Under the pieces are notes generated by a model that ran no database searches, had not been told where the DNA came from, and saw only the letters and a program-made list of their open reading frames with translations. From Dasypus novemcinctus (lineage: Eukaryota; Chordata; Mammalia; Cingulata; Dasypodidae): 64,000 nt of DNA. Position numbers and translations under genes: made by a program. How positions within the stretch are numbered: the stretch's first letter is position 1; every line of letters starts with the position of its first letter. Of this stretch, positions 1-10,558 are shown piece by piece. The stretch covers positions 40,420,365 through 40,484,364 of the forward strand of contig NC_080673.1 in NCBI RefSeq assembly GCF_030445035.2, read 5' to 3'.

Positions 1-35
1 GGTCCTGGTTTTGTGTCATTCAAAAGCAAAAGTCC

Positions 36-465
36 AGGAAGTGGAAGTGGCTCAATGACAGAATGTCCACCTACCGTATAGGAAGTCCAGTGTTCGGTAC
101 CCAGGGCCTCCTGACCCGTGTGGTGAGCTGGCCCACATGCAGTGCTGCCGCATGCAAGGAGTGCTGTGCCACACAGGGATGTCACCCATGTAGGAGAGCC
201 ACACATGCAAGGATAGTGCCCACAAGGAGAGCTGCCCTGCATGAAAAAAGTGCAGCCCACCCAGGAGTGGCACCACACACATGGAGAACTGATGCAGCAA
301 GATGACTCAACAAAAAGAGACACAGATTCCTGATGTTGCCTGACAAGAATGCAAGCAGACACAGAAGAACACACAGCAAATGGACACAGAGAGCAGACAA
401 CAGGGGGAAGTGTGTGTGTGTGTGTGTGGGGGAAATAAAGAAATAATAAAAAATCTTATTTAAAA
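36..465 (+). mobile_element. DAS-type tRNA-derived SINE, long form
   Basis: The tRNA-like head (box A near 50, box B near 105) is followed by the DAS body and a tail of AATAAAG-type adenine-rich sequence. The target-site duplication AAAAGCAAAAG lies at 22-32 and 466-476, so both ends are defined. The B box is degraded and a GT run sits near 413-428, so this copy is moderately old. SINE RNA is non-coding; the open frames across it are incidental. Confidence 0.88.
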
Positions 466-476
466 AAAGCAAAAGC

Positions 477-867
477 CCCTGTCTCACTCAGTTTTTTCAG
501 ATCCCAGTCAATGGGTCATTCAGAAGGCTCAGGGAAGAGAAAAACCAGTGTGTCTGGTGCAGAACGACCACATGCAGTCTGGGTATGGCTTCCCCCTCTG
601 CAGTCATTCCTCATCTCTGCTGCAGTCTTTCCACCTGCCTGATCTCAGGGTGCACAGTGGGAAGGTAGGTGACAAGAAAGAAGTACTGTAGGAATATCTT
701 GCCTACCAACAGCAGCCTCAGGAAAAAGTAGAAGTACAACTTAATATGCAAAAGGTCTATACTCCTGAAGAGTTGGATATAAATATAAAATGGAATCATA
801 TTTGGAATGTATTGTGTCAAGGAAATCCATAGTATACCTTATGCTAAGTGTAGACTCTCTCTACTTT
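477..867. other. Unassigned stretch
   Basis: Nothing recognised. Only short open frames occur and there is no splice or promoter signal that I would defend. Confidence 0.5.
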
Positions 868-1400
868 TTTAATATACTTTTTTTTTTTAAAGAAACTGAG
901 ATTACTTAAATGTTACACAAAAAATACAGGGGATTCCCATTTGCCCTGCTCCCTAGCCCTCCCACATTTTCCCACATCAACAACATCCTTCGTTAGTGTG
1001 GTACATTTGCCACAATTGATGAACACATCTTGAAGCATTGCTACTAAGTGATGATTATAATTTACATTGTAGTTTACACTCTCCCACACATTTTTGCAAG
1101 TTATTATAAGATATACAATGGCCTTATCTGTCATTGCAATATCATAATTCCCAAGTCCCAAAAATGCCCCCAAATTACCCCTATTTTTCCCTCTCCCTCC
1201 CCTCAGAACCTCCAGTGGCCACTGCCTCCACATCCATGATAAAAGTTCTTCCAGTGCTAGGATCACAAGTCTAGAGTAGAACAACTCTTAAATCTCCACT
1301 AGTCCATCATCCATTCTCCAATCCTGAGAATTCTGTGACCATGATGCCCATTCCACCTCTAATTAAGAGGGGGCTTAGATCCTATGGGACAGATGGTTGG
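868..1400 (-). mobile_element. L1 3' region, antisense
   Basis: A thymine tract near 879-889 is read as the poly(A) tail of a minus-strand LINE. It is followed by antisense sequence of the xenarthran L1 3' untranslated type, including the GATTCCCAT and TGTGGTACATTTG motifs that recur at 21600-21800, 32640-33080 and 51232-51440. The far boundary is uncertain. No reading frame survives. Confidence 0.6.
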
Positions 1401-2290
1401 GACTTTCTTGCTTGCATGGTTTTACTATTTCATCTTCTTACATCAGTGTCCAGGCATCTCCCATTGATATTTATAACTACTGGCCCATTTCAGAGACTCT
1501 TTTTTTTTGCTGAAATAATCTTCCCTTATTTGGTAACCCCTCCCTGGCCCCTGCATGTCTGCTCTTGTGCTATAGTAATCACCTATTAAATTCAAGGCTT
1601 AAAGCAGACTCCCCTGCTCTTTTTTAAAAAACGACTCACATAATATGCTTAATCAGTCAAGAAAGTACACAAATATTTATAGAGCACCAGGCAAGGGCCC
1701 AGTGCTATATTGGAGAGTTTCTTGTATATATATCATCATATATTCCCCAAATAGAAAAGAGAGAAATTCCTTAGTTTTCATTTGTGACCGTCTGGCTCTC
1801 CTTAAATGCTAGTCCACTCTCTCCCAAATACACCCAGGGCAACACCACACCAGAGTTATTTGCTCACACACCTGGAGTTTCTCCAGCCAATGTGAAACAA
1901 AGGAGAAGATATATTCTCTTCTGTTTCTGAACTCTAGTATACTGCCTTTTTGGCAATAATGCAGAAAGGACGGGTGAAAAACAACTGTGCAAAAGACTGG
2001 TGCCTGGGCACACACTCCTTCCAGTCTCCTGTGCCCGCTGCCTCTTCCCCTTGCCCCCCCCCCCAGTCCACCCATGTTCCCCTGCATCTCCTGTACCCGC
2101 CGGGGAGCCTAAAAGGGCTGAGTGCAATCACCACTAGAGTGAGGACTCTTGCAGTTGCTGGGCCATGAGGAAGGGTCCTGGCACTGGGGGTGGTGGGCGG
2201 TACTTGGGGAGCTTGGAGCAGCAGTGATTGCTAACCTATAGAGAACTATTTAACTTTTTAAACTGGTACAACCGTAGTGTACATACCAAC
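1401..2290. other. Unassigned stretch with C-rich tract
   Basis: No gene or repeat recognised with confidence; the left part may continue the L1 3' region. A pyrimidine/C-rich tract lies at about 2040-2065. Confidence 0.4.
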
Positions 2291-2294
2291 TGGT

Positions 2295-2430
2295 ATCAGC
2301 CCTGCCTAACTGGGCGACCAACACTAAGTGACTTAACCTCTCAGATTCCATTTCCTCACGTGTCAACAGAATTATATTTGTCCTGTCTACCGTGCAGCAT
2401 TACAATGGAACAGACTCTGTAATGAATACT
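2295..2430 (+). repeat. MIR SINE fragment
   Basis: It resembles the MIR core, with a GTGACTTAACCTCTC motif followed by a TTTCCTCA motif. It is ancient and diverged. Confidence 0.6.
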
Positions 2431-2494
2431 TACTGCTGAGTCGCAGAATTTAGATGACTTTTCCTTAAATTTTACCTTTCTGTTTACCAGGGCA

Positions 2495-2660
2495 ACCTGG
2501 ATAAACTTGAACAAATGATTTGACATCTTTGCATGTGTTTCCTCATCTGTAAAATGAGAGAGAGAACAGTAACACCCACCTCAAGATTTGTTGTGAAGAT
2601 GGCACACATGAATACATGTGGAGAGGTTAGAATGGTGTCCACACTAAAACCATGATTAGG
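2495..2660 (+). repeat. MIR SINE fragment
   Basis: The MIR core motif TTTCCTCATCTGTAAAATGA is visible near 2539-2558, followed by the usual ACCTCA...GTTGTGAAGAT section. Confidence 0.75.
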
Positions 2661-2939
2661 TGGCACCTCGTTGGCAGCTACCTAAGCTGAGTCCTGGGCT
2701 CTGGGCTCTGGTTAGGAAAACAGAAGCCTCAAGGGTGACCGGAAAAAGAGGTCATACTTTTGCTTTGTTTTGTTTGCTAGATATTTAAATTACCCAATGC
2801 TGATACCTACCAAACAACAAACATAAAAAGTCAACAGGATTATTTTCAACCTTTACATGCCTTCTAAAAAATGCTTTCTGATTTTCTTGAGTCATCACAT
2901 GCCTTGCACTCTCATTTCTTGACAATCTTATTTTTTCCA

Positions 2940-3085
2940 TCACTTTCTCACCTTCAGCAAGTCACTTCTGTGACCTTCAGCAAGTCAGTTCACTTCTTTG
3001 AGTGTCATTTTCTCATCTGTAAAACAGGCATGCACGTGAGAGCCAAGCAAGGTAAGGAGATGAAAGTACTTTGAAAATTAGAAAC
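2940..3085 (+). repeat. MIR SINE fragment with small internal duplication
   Basis: CTTCAGCAAGTCA occurs twice (near 2955 and 2976), followed by TTTTCTCATCTGTAAAACAG of the MIR core. The duplicated piece is probably a local tandem duplication. Confidence 0.7.
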
Positions 3086-3189
3086 ATTATATAAATATTA
3101 TGAAAAAAGAAGTGCTTGTGATTTATTGATTTCATAAGCACGAGCTTCTCTTTAAGATTGGAGATGCTCCCAGAAGATGCATTAAAGCC

Positions 3190-3430
3190 ACAAGAGATAC
3201 AACAAGACCTATGGAGATTTTCAAAAGGATGGCAGACCATTACCTTGAAGGCAGAAAGAACAGACTGCTGGAAAGTGACTTAACAAGGCTGTTCACATAT
3301 AGAAGTTCGAGAGGATATGTCCAGCTGTTTTCCATCTTCACTGATGATAGAATAAAAGAAAATGGGCCTCTTCAGGAGGGATTTAGATTAAACATGAAGA
3401 AGTTTTCTGCTGGTGAAGATTTTTAAAAAT
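3190..3430 (+). mobile_element. L3/CR1-type LINE 3' end
   Basis: The segment matches the remembered 3' end of mammalian L3 (CR1 clade), with a GATGATAGAATAAAAGA motif near 3342 and GATTTAGATTAAACATGAAG near 3380. A 71-codon open frame covers it, but this is known LINE sequence and not a host gene. It is very old and immobile. Confidence 0.7.
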
Positions 3431-3689
3431 TGAAACACATGCCCAGTCTGCATGGGGTATTTTCTCTGGAGGTCCATAGATTTGATAAGCAATAAGGATG
3501 TGAGAATTTGCACACTGGGTCAGATCAGAGGATTTTCCAGGACTGAGAAACTGTCTGAGAGAAAGGCATTTGCCCACCCGTGACATTCTAAACCTCCCCC
3601 CAAACTGCATTGTTCATACCCAACGTTTTATTGAACGAATTTAATGTTTATGTTTACTTTCTATCTAAATTAGTATTCACTTTTATTAC

Positions 3690-4395
3690 AGGATTGTAGC
3701 ATCTAGAAGTTAGCAGGACATATGTAGGAGTCGCACAGCCTGGGTTCCAGTCCTGATGTTTCCCCCTTTCAGTTTTATCACCTTGGCAAATTAAATGATT
3801 GTTATACTTCAGTTTTCTTATCTGTAAAAGGGAAATAATAGTGGTTCCTACATGTGATGGTTTGGACCTTTGTACCCCATAAAAATATGTTCTTAAACGT
3901 AATACATTCCCGTGGGCGTGAACCCATTGTAAATAGGACATTTTGATGAGGTTGCTTCAATTAAGATGTGGCCCAACTGGATCAGGATGGGTCTTAATCA
4001 TACTACTGGAGTCCTTTATAAGTGGAATGAAAATCAGACAGATGAAGAGAAAGCCACAGGAAGCAAGAAGCTGAAGGTCAGTGGAACCTGGAAGAGAAGG
4101 GAGAGGCCAGGAGTGGCCACCATGTGCATTGCCATGTGACAGAGAAACCCAGCGCCAAGGATCAATGGCAGCCATCCTAGAAAGCCAGTCTTTAGAGAGA
4201 AAGCAAAGCCTTGATAAGGCCTTGATTTGGACATTTCCCTGGTCTCAAAGCCATGAGCCATTAAATCCCCATTGTTTGAGCCCACCCATTGCATGGTATT
4301 TGCTTGAGCAGCCAAGAAAACTAAAACACTACATTATGGGGAGTTGTAAGCATGTTTAGCATGAAGCAAATGCTCAAAAGAGGTAGTCAGCATTA
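3690..4395 (+). repeat. MIR SINE interrupted by an LTR
   Basis: MIR core sequence (ACCTTGGCAAATTAAATGA, then TCTTATCTGTAAAAGG) runs to 3852 and resumes after 4333 with the MIR end (GTTGTAAGCATG ... GCAAATGCTCAA). The two halves join across the LTR insertion, so the MIR is older than the LTR. Confidence 0.8.
3853..4328 (+). mobile_element. MaLR-like solo LTR
   Basis: The element starts TGTGATGG and ends AAAACA (TG...CA), is 476 bp long, and is flanked by a perfect 5-bp duplication CTACA at 3848-3852 and 4329-4333. It has the MLT/MST layout: a TTATAAGTGG promoter-like block near 4017 and an ATTAAATCCCCATTG poly(A)-signal-like block near 4262. Only one LTR is present, so an internal region was probably lost by LTR-LTR recombination. 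Relatives lie at 7868-8300 and 41745-41923. Confidence 0.82.
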
Positions 4396-5274
4396 TGTTA
4401 AAACATCCTCTTCATGGTTTCAAAGGATGCTTCTTAGATCTAATACCTGGAGATTTGTTTGTTCTATTATTTTAGTATTTCATAGACATTGACTTTCCAG
4501 TTTGTAGTAAATGCTTTTAAAAAAAAATCTATTCTCACAGGAAAGTACATTTTCCTCCTTGTTTATTCTAGTTGCCAGTCTGAACTTTCTCAAGCTCCAT
4601 TACATCTTCCTTGAAGAGAAATGACCTGGAATTGTTCAAGTGTATCCTTCCTAAAATCAGAAAGAGGGACTGAATAATTTATTAAGGTACCTTCTGGCAA
4701 TATGAATCCACACAATAGCTCTTAGGTTAAGGAAATTTTCCTTTTTAGACTGCCTCATCAGTTAGCAGAGATCTATTTATAACACTAGAGGTCACTATTA
4801 AAGCAATATTTCAAAAGCAAAAGACTTTGGCAATGAAAATTGAGAAAGAGAACTTCAGAACACTGTGAGTGAAAATCTACCGTATGGGTAGTTTGTAGGC
4901 AACAGCTGGAATTTTATCAGGTTCCTAAATTGAAATTCACTTCTAATTTCTTCTTGTTTCTCACCCCTGGAAAACAATTCCCTTTTCCCTGTGATGGTAA
5001 GCCTTTTCCTGGGGTAAGATCTGGGGCTGAGAAATCCTCTCTGGCTGGGATTGCCAATTTTCCAGCTCTGACACCCAAGCCAAGCCTAAGTGTATATGTC
5101 TGGCTGCCTTTAACCCATTTTTACTTGTCAATCTCCCCTGCCTGCACCTTCAACTCTAAACCTGTTAAATGGGAATCAACTTCCCAGTCCCTTCTTCCTC
5201 TCTACTCTCACACCCAAACAGATTTCCGTTCATAACTTCCCTATTGGTGATTAAGACCAGATTCAACCTACAAT
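4396..5274. other. Unassigned stretch
   Basis: No repeat or gene recognised. One 101-codon open frame (4930-5235, +) shows no domain and no defensible splice or promoter signal. Confidence 0.5.
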
Positions 5275-5364
5275 TGCCTACATTCACCAGGTCCTCTTTT
5301 TTTAAAAATGTCCTATTTATTTTTTAATATTATTTCTTCTGTAAAATGGGAATACCAATAGTAA

Positions 5365-5841
5365 TGATGTGGGCTATGGGTGGGAGGCTATTCATCTCTT
5401 TGTAGGTAACCTAAGCTCTCTATGACTTGTGGGTGTGGGACAGTAAGAGGCTACAGTCCTGCCCTTGGTGACCATGGCAACGACTCCAGTCCCAGGAAAC
5501 AGTTTAGCAATGCAAACTCTATAAACTTTAAATATTCAGGGAAAATGCAAACCAAATGTGCTAAAAGCTTATCTAGAATGTATAAGGTCCATGCTAAAAG
5601 CTTACCTAGGATGTGGACGATATATGCTAATTAAAGCCTATTGAGCACTGAAACAAAGAACAATTTAACCCTTCCTCTCTGTGTAAAAGGAACTCAAAAT
5701 TCTTGTTCAGGGCTCGGGTTTAAAACAGAAAGCTCCCGAGTCCGGCCAGCCATCAATAAACCATTTTTCCTTCTCAAAATCATTCCTGAGTCCTGGCCTT
5801 TCTATACGCAAATAACTGAACCTCTCTCAACATCTACAACA
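5365..5841 (+). mobile_element. ERV1-like solo LTR
   Basis: The element begins TGATGTGG and ends CTACAACA (TG...CA) and is about 477 bp. The flanks GTAA (5361-5364) and GTAT (5842-5845) look like a diverged 4-bp duplication, the size usual for gammaretrovirus-like ERVs. Landmarks in order are a GTGTAAAAGG TATA-like block (5682-5691), an AATAAACC poly(A) signal (about 5755-5762), and a pyrimidine-rich U5. A 33-bp tandem repeat lies in U3. No internal viral genes are present. Confidence 0.72.
5559..5636 (+). repeat. 33-bp tandem repeat in the LTR U3
   Basis: Two 33-bp units start at 5559 and 5592, each beginning TGCTAAAAGCTTA. A third partial copy begins TGCTAATTAAAG at 5625. Repeated U3 blocks in gammaretroviral LTRs often act as enhancers; that role here is inference from position. 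Confidence 0.7.
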
Positions 5842-6028
5842 GTATCACTTCATGGTTGTGGGGATTAAACAAGGCCACCATTTGGCAGTGGCCAGTGTAA
5901 GACCAGCCCTCTGCCAACTCCAGGCCTTTCCCAGTAGCCATCAGGGAGATGCTCAGAACTCACCTAGCTCCTGTCAAGACCCCTGACACCCCTATCAACC
6001 TTATGACCATCAAGACCGAGCTCAGGGA

Positions 6029-6432
6029 TGCGGATGTGACTCAACTGATAGAGCATCTGCCCACCATATGGGAGGTCCAGGGTTCAAACCCAGGGCCTCC
6101 TGGCCCGTATGGTGAGCTGGCCCATGCACGGCACTGCCGCGCACAAGGAGTGCCGTGCCTCGCAGGGGTATTCCCCACGTAGGGGAGCCCCATGCGCAAC
6201 GAGTGCCCACCATGTGAAAAAAGCACAGCCCACCCAGGAATGGCGCTGCACACATGGAGAGCTGACCTAGCAAGATGATGCAACGAAAAGAGACACAGAT
6301 TCCCGGTGCTGCAGAGAATGCAAGCGGACACAGAAGAACAAACAGGGAATAGACACAGAGAGCAGACAAGGGAGGGGTGGGTGGAAGGAGAGAGAAATAA
6401 ATAATAAAATAAATCTTGAAAAAAAAAAGACA
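6029..6432 (+). mobile_element. DAS-type SINE, long form
   Basis: The tRNA-like head has box A near 6037 and box B GGTTCAAAC near 6081. The full DAS body follows and the element ends in AATAAATCTTGAAAAAAA. No convincing target duplication was found, so the exact ends are approximate. It lies at the left edge of a long L2. Confidence 0.88.
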
Positions 6433-7029
6433 AAGCCCATCATGCCTCTTATCTTCACTGATGTCGGTTCCCACGCAAAGCCCGGACTCCCAGTCATCTG
6501 TGGTCCCTGAGTCTCCTCCCCACATGACTCTACCCAGCCCCTCCTCCAGCCTCATCTCCCACCCCTCCCCATCTCCCCAAACCCTTTCACCTGCCCTCTA
6601 GAACAATCACCTGCAAAATCCTCTTTCTCCTCAATCTCTTTCGTGAGTCTTTCCTCCACCTTCCTGTCTCTGAAACTTAGCTCTCTCCTGGGGATGCTGC
6701 TTGGGGCTGCAGCGGAGCCTGGCTGGTCTCCAGGGGCCTGGGGGTGGGGAGGGCTCCTCTGCTTCTCCTCGCTGCTTCTATATCACACTCCCTCGCCTCC
6801 TCCATAAATCACCCAGCTTTGATGATCACATCATCTCCAGGCAGTTTTCAAAACACTTTTTGAACAGTTGGTTCACACCTGTCTCCCGCCTTCGCTCTCT
6901 GCAGTATTACCCCTGTCTTAGCACTTTCGACCTCACCCTGGCTTCTCCTCCAATGACCTTGTATTCCACTCGACCTCAGCCACTTACCCCATGGTCAGAC
7001 CCTGCCCAAAAGAACTCTCTGCAATATAT

Positions 7030-7165
7030 CTGCTCTGCTCTGTCCAATAGATTAGCTATGGCCACATGTCACATGTGGCTATTAAGCACTTAAATGTAAT
7101 TCGTGTGATCGAGGAAGTGAATTTTAAATTTTATTTAATTTGAACTAACTTAAATGTAATACCTC
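7030..7165. mobile_element. hAT-type MITE fragment
   Basis: The segment contains TCTGTCCAATAG and CCACATGTCACATGTGGCTA followed by an AAATTTTATTTAATTT block. This is the pattern of an old non-autonomous hAT element (MER58/MER117-like). A second copy lies at 49150-49310. Confidence 0.6.
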
Positions 7166-7370
7166 TGTCTGTGCTTGTGTTCTCTTTGTTCTCTCTCATT
7201 TCTCCGGATGAATTTACTTATTCCCCTAGTTAAAACCAACTCTCTTCTTATATCCCTCTCACTACTAGAGAAATTCTCGCTTCTTTCTTTATCACTTTTC
7301 TCCTCTCTACAAGATCATTCCCAACAACCTACAAACATGTTGTTTTTCTCATCTTAAAATTCATCTTGAG

Positions 7371-7545
7371 AGGTGACTGCTAAGGGGTTTGGAGTTTTTC
7401 TTTTCAGAGTAATGAAATTGCTTTAAAAATTTTTGTGGTGATGAATACACAACACTGTGATTATACTAAAAGCCACTGATGGTACACTTTGGATGAATTG
7501 TATGGTATGGTAATATATCTCAATAAAACTGCTTTTAAAAAAAGA
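7371..7545 (+). mobile_element. L1 3' end
   Basis: It matches the old mammalian L1 3' terminus: TTGTGGTGATGAATACACAA, a GTACACTTTGGATGAATTGT block, then AATATATCTCAATAAAACTG and an A-rich tail. It is 5'-truncated and inserted in the L2. Confidence 0.75.
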
Positions 7546-7867
7546 AAAGAAAGAGAATCCTCTCTTGATCCCTGCTTTCCTTTCTGGCTACTGCTCTCTT
7601 CCTCTCATTCTTCTTAGAGCAAAACTCCTTGGAGGAATTGTCTTTATTCACAGACTGAAGTATAGTATAGACCATCACTCCCTGAGGGAAGGGACACACC
7701 AAATTATTGGTTGCTTCTCTCCACCTGGCACCTGGCTCATAATAGGTGTTTAATCATACTTGTTGAATGAAAACCTGACAGTACATATCCCCCTGGAGAG
7801 TTTAAGGCCGTTTTTGTGCAAGGATATGCAAAATCCCATGGATAAAACTATACTTTCCTTTATCATC

Positions 7868-8300
7868 TGTTGGGGATCAAACCACATTCCCACAAAAGGC
7901 TTGTTCAGGTCCCAGCCCCTGGTCCTGTGGTTGTGAACCTGTGTGTAACTACGACCTTTGAAGATGTTCTCAGTGAAGATGTGCCCAAGCCGAGTGAGGG
8001 TGGACCTTAATCCAATCTGGCGGATGTCCACGTAAGCAAAGGAAGTTGGACACAGGAAAAAAGGCACAAGCAAGAGCAGGAAGCAGGAAGTCAGTAAAGC
8101 CTGGAAGAGAAAAGAGAGGACACTGCCATGTCGCAGGAAAGCCAAGGACCCCCAAGGACTGCTGACAATCCAGCACCAGAATGCCATAGTCTTTAAGAGA
8201 AAGCAAGCCTTTGAGCCTCCCACACTGTGGAACAAATTCCCATTGTTTAAGCCAACTCATTGGGTGGTATTTATTGTAGCAGACAGGCAACTAAGATAAC
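7868..8300 (+). mobile_element. MaLR-like solo LTR
   Basis: A TGTTGGGG start, an AAGATGTGCCCAAGCC-type middle and an AAATTCCCATTGTTTAAGCC end match the LTR at 3853-4328. The end near 8300 (ACTAAGATAACA) lacks a clear target duplication, so boundaries are approximate. No internal retroviral sequence flanks it. Confidence 0.7.
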
Positions 8301-8999
8301 ATCCATATTACTTGAAGATTTAAGGGGGAAATAGTAAATAATTTCCTTCATAGGTGACTTCAATCATTGTTGTATTTTCAAACAAACATATACTGTGGAA
8401 GCAAATATTAAAGCTCAAGAACTTTTAAGTCTAAACAGGGCACTTCAAAGAGATGTTGGCTTTCTAGTGGGTCCCTTTGGGCTGTTGCTTCATGCCTCTC
8501 AGAGATAAGAGCTCATTCTCCTCTGGTGCCAGTTAAGCTATTCAGTGGAAATAGTTTTAGAAATGCTGCCTTTCATTCATGTCACTTTTCATTTTCCTTG
8601 CTCGTGTAGGCACTGTCAGAAAGTTCCATTCGTACCCTTTACAGCTTTATCCATAGGGCCTGTGCCCATTCATGTCTTTGAGGTTTTCCTCCTGCTACCC
8701 TTCATCATCAAATTCACACCCCTAGAATCTATTCTTACTCCCCCAAAACATAACATCCACCGTAGTAACTGTTGCTAATCTTAATCCCCTTCCTATTGGG
8801 GGACTTCCCTGTTGTGTGTGTCTTGGTGGAAGGCATGACTCTGGTTTTCCCACCCTCTGTCAGTTTGGCAAGCTACCTTGTAGCCTTTCAGTAAAATTCT
8901 TTCCTGTTTAAGTTAACCAGATTTCTGTTGCTTTCAAACAAGAAACTGCGTGGCACACCACATGCACCCACCCACGCCCACACAGGCATGCCTGTTTTT
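8301..8999. other. Unassigned stretch
   Basis: Nothing recognised with confidence. A pyrimidine-rich part near 8540-8770 could be old LINE sequence. Confidence 0.4.
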
Positions 9000-9665
9000 T
9001 TTCACACTAATATTTAGGGAGCATTTATTATGTGGCAAGCTCTATGCTAGGGCTTTACGTGCATTATCTTATTTAAGCCTCATAATAACCCTACGGAAAA
9101 TGTACTATTACGGGCATTCTACAGATAGAAAAACAAAACAAAGAGATTAAATGCTTCGCCAAAGGTCATACAACTTATTAAGTACTAGAAGTAAGGTTTG
9201 AAGTACAAGAATATGGGAAGCAGGCTTGGCCCAATGGATAGGATAGGGCATCTGCCTACCACATGGGAGGTCTGCGGTTCAAACCCCAGGCCTCCTTGAC
9301 CCGTGTGGAGCTGGCCCATGTGCAGTGCTGATGCGCACAAGGAGTGCCGTGCCACACAGGGGTGTCCACCATGTAGGGGAGCCCCATGCACACTCAGAGA
9401 GCCGCCCAGCATGAAAGAAAGTGCAGCCTACCCAGAATGGCGCCACACACACGGAGAGCTGACACAACAAGATGATGCAACAAAAAGAAAACAGATTCCT
9501 GGTGCCGCTGATAAGGGTAGAAGCGGTCACAGAAGAACACACAGCGAATGGACACAGAGAGCAGACAACTGGGGCGGGGGGAATGGAAGAGAAATAAAAA
9601 ATCTTTAAAAAAATAATCAAGTATGAGAATATGGTTCTGGAGCACCCCTTAACTATCACAATAAT
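9000..9665 (-). repeat. MIR SINE split by a DAS SINE
   Basis: Antisense MIR is seen at about 9020-9200 (CATTATCTTATTTAAGCCTC, then AGGTCATACAACTTATTAAG) and its terminal part after 9634 (GGAGCACCCCTTAACTATC). The DAS SINE lies between the two halves. Confidence 0.78.
9217..9618 (+). mobile_element. DAS-type SINE, long form
   Basis: The head has A box TGGCCCAATGG and B box GGTTCAAAC, then the full body and an AAATCTTTAAAAAAATAATC tail. Flanks AAGTACAAGAATATGG (9201-9216) and AAGTATGAGAATATGG (9619-9634) are a 16-bp target duplication with two mismatches. The head carries a small duplication (GGATAGGATAGGG). Confidence 0.92.
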
Positions 9666-9689
9666 ATATTGCCTTACCCTCTTGAGGTG

Positions 9690-9960
9690 AACTCTGCGTC
9701 TTTAAATCTTATGCTCTCTCAAAGCTCAGGTCTCACTTCTCCACGAAGCCCTCCTGACTACTGCAGAGCACACTGCAGGGTCTTCTACCAGATTTCTAGA
9801 GGGTTTATTGTATATCGACAAGTAATTCAACACTTGTCAATATACCATCTTGTGCTATTATTTAGTAGCTTAATGCAGATTCATTTTTCCTTCTCAGTTC
9901 CTTTCTGCACCCCTAAAGCAATCTGCTACATCTTTTATATGTACCTTAGCAAGAAGGAAT
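9690..9960 (+). mobile_element. L2 LINE 3' part
   Basis: CAAAGCTCAGGTCTCACTTC followed by ACGAAGCCCTCCTGACTAC is the conserved L2 segment before the 3' end. It is diverged and non-coding. Confidence 0.65.
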
Positions 9961-10119
9961 TAGGTTAGATGAGATATTGTATAAGATGCTAGGTTTCTCT
10001 GCCCATGGTATGGTAAGACTTAAGACTAGGGGCTTCTGTTTTTGAGGTTCAGTCTATTGCCCTTGAGCTGAATTTTTTGTATTTCCACCATGAATAGGGA
10101 CAGTGAGAAGGCTTTAGGG

Positions 10120-10250
10120 CCACGCTGACCCAGAGTCATTCTAGTTCTGCTACTCTACAACCTGAACAAGTGACAAGTTCATGGAGCCTATTTCCTTGTT
10201 TGTACAAATGGGGAAAAGACAACACAGGGCTATGGTGAGCATTAAAGGTA
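10120..10250 (+). repeat. MIR SINE fragment
   Basis: TTTCCTTGTTTGTACAAATG followed by GGTGAGCATTAAAGG fits the MIR core and following section. Confidence 0.6.
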
Positions 10251-10349
10251 TTTTATTTTCTCCTCCCTTATCCACCTTCTGTCACCCTACGTGGTTATTA
10301 AGAGACATCTGGGAATTTATTAGGGATACTTTTCTTTTTTTAAAAAAGA

Positions 10350-10558
10350 GATTAAAGCCAGGTTTCTCAGCCTCAACAGTATTGACATTTGGGTTTGGAT
10401 AATTCTTTATTGTTGGGGTCTGTCCTGTGCATTGAAAAACATTTAGTAGCATCTCTGGCCTCTTCCCAGTAGATGCCAGTAGCACCCTCCTCCAGTGATG
10501 ATAACCAAACCAAAAACGTCTCTTAGGGGGCAAGATCACCTGTCGAGAACCTCTGAGC
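10350..10558 (+). mobile_element. hAT-Charlie-type MITE
   Basis: TTTCTCAGCCTCAACAGTAT at the left, GGGGTCTGTCCTGTGCATTG in the middle and GAGAACCTCTGA at the right form a short non-autonomous hAT element. A copy of the same family lies at 39835-40055. Confidence 0.7.

Larger units (their letters stand above)
5275..5930 (+). repeat. MIR SINE interrupted by an ERV-like LTR
   Basis: MIR core (TTCTGTAAAATGGGAATACC) reaches 5364 and continues after 5841 with CACTTCATGGTTGTGGGGAT, as in an uninterrupted MIR. The LTR between them is therefore the younger insertion. Confidence 0.7.
6440..7770 (+). mobile_element. L2 LINE, long but broken
   Basis: Pyrimidine-rich L2 coding-strand sequence runs 6440-7030, 7165-7370 and 7546-7770, ending with the L2 3' end (GGCACCTGGCTCATAATAGG ... 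TGTTGAATGAA). The pieces are in order and one orientation, so they are one old L2 interrupted by a hAT MITE and an L1 3' end. The junction at 7555 (AATCCTCTCTTGATCC) resumes L2 reverse-transcriptase-region sequence. Frames are destroyed. Confidence 0.7.

Noticed and set aside
3211..3426. 71-codon open frame with a natural-looking composition
   Set aside because: The nucleotide pattern matches the L3/CR1 LINE 3' end, which explains it.
6022..6555. 177-codon open frame on the minus strand
   Set aside because: It lies almost wholly in a DAS SINE and is an antisense translation of it; similar frames recur over every DAS copy.
7750..8235. 161-codon open frame on the minus strand
   Set aside because: It spans the antisense of a MaLR-like LTR and shows no domain.
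9217..9300. Functional tRNA gene
   Set aside because: A and B boxes are present, but the sequence continues into a SINE body and cannot form a full tRNA cloverleaf; the same head recurs many times.
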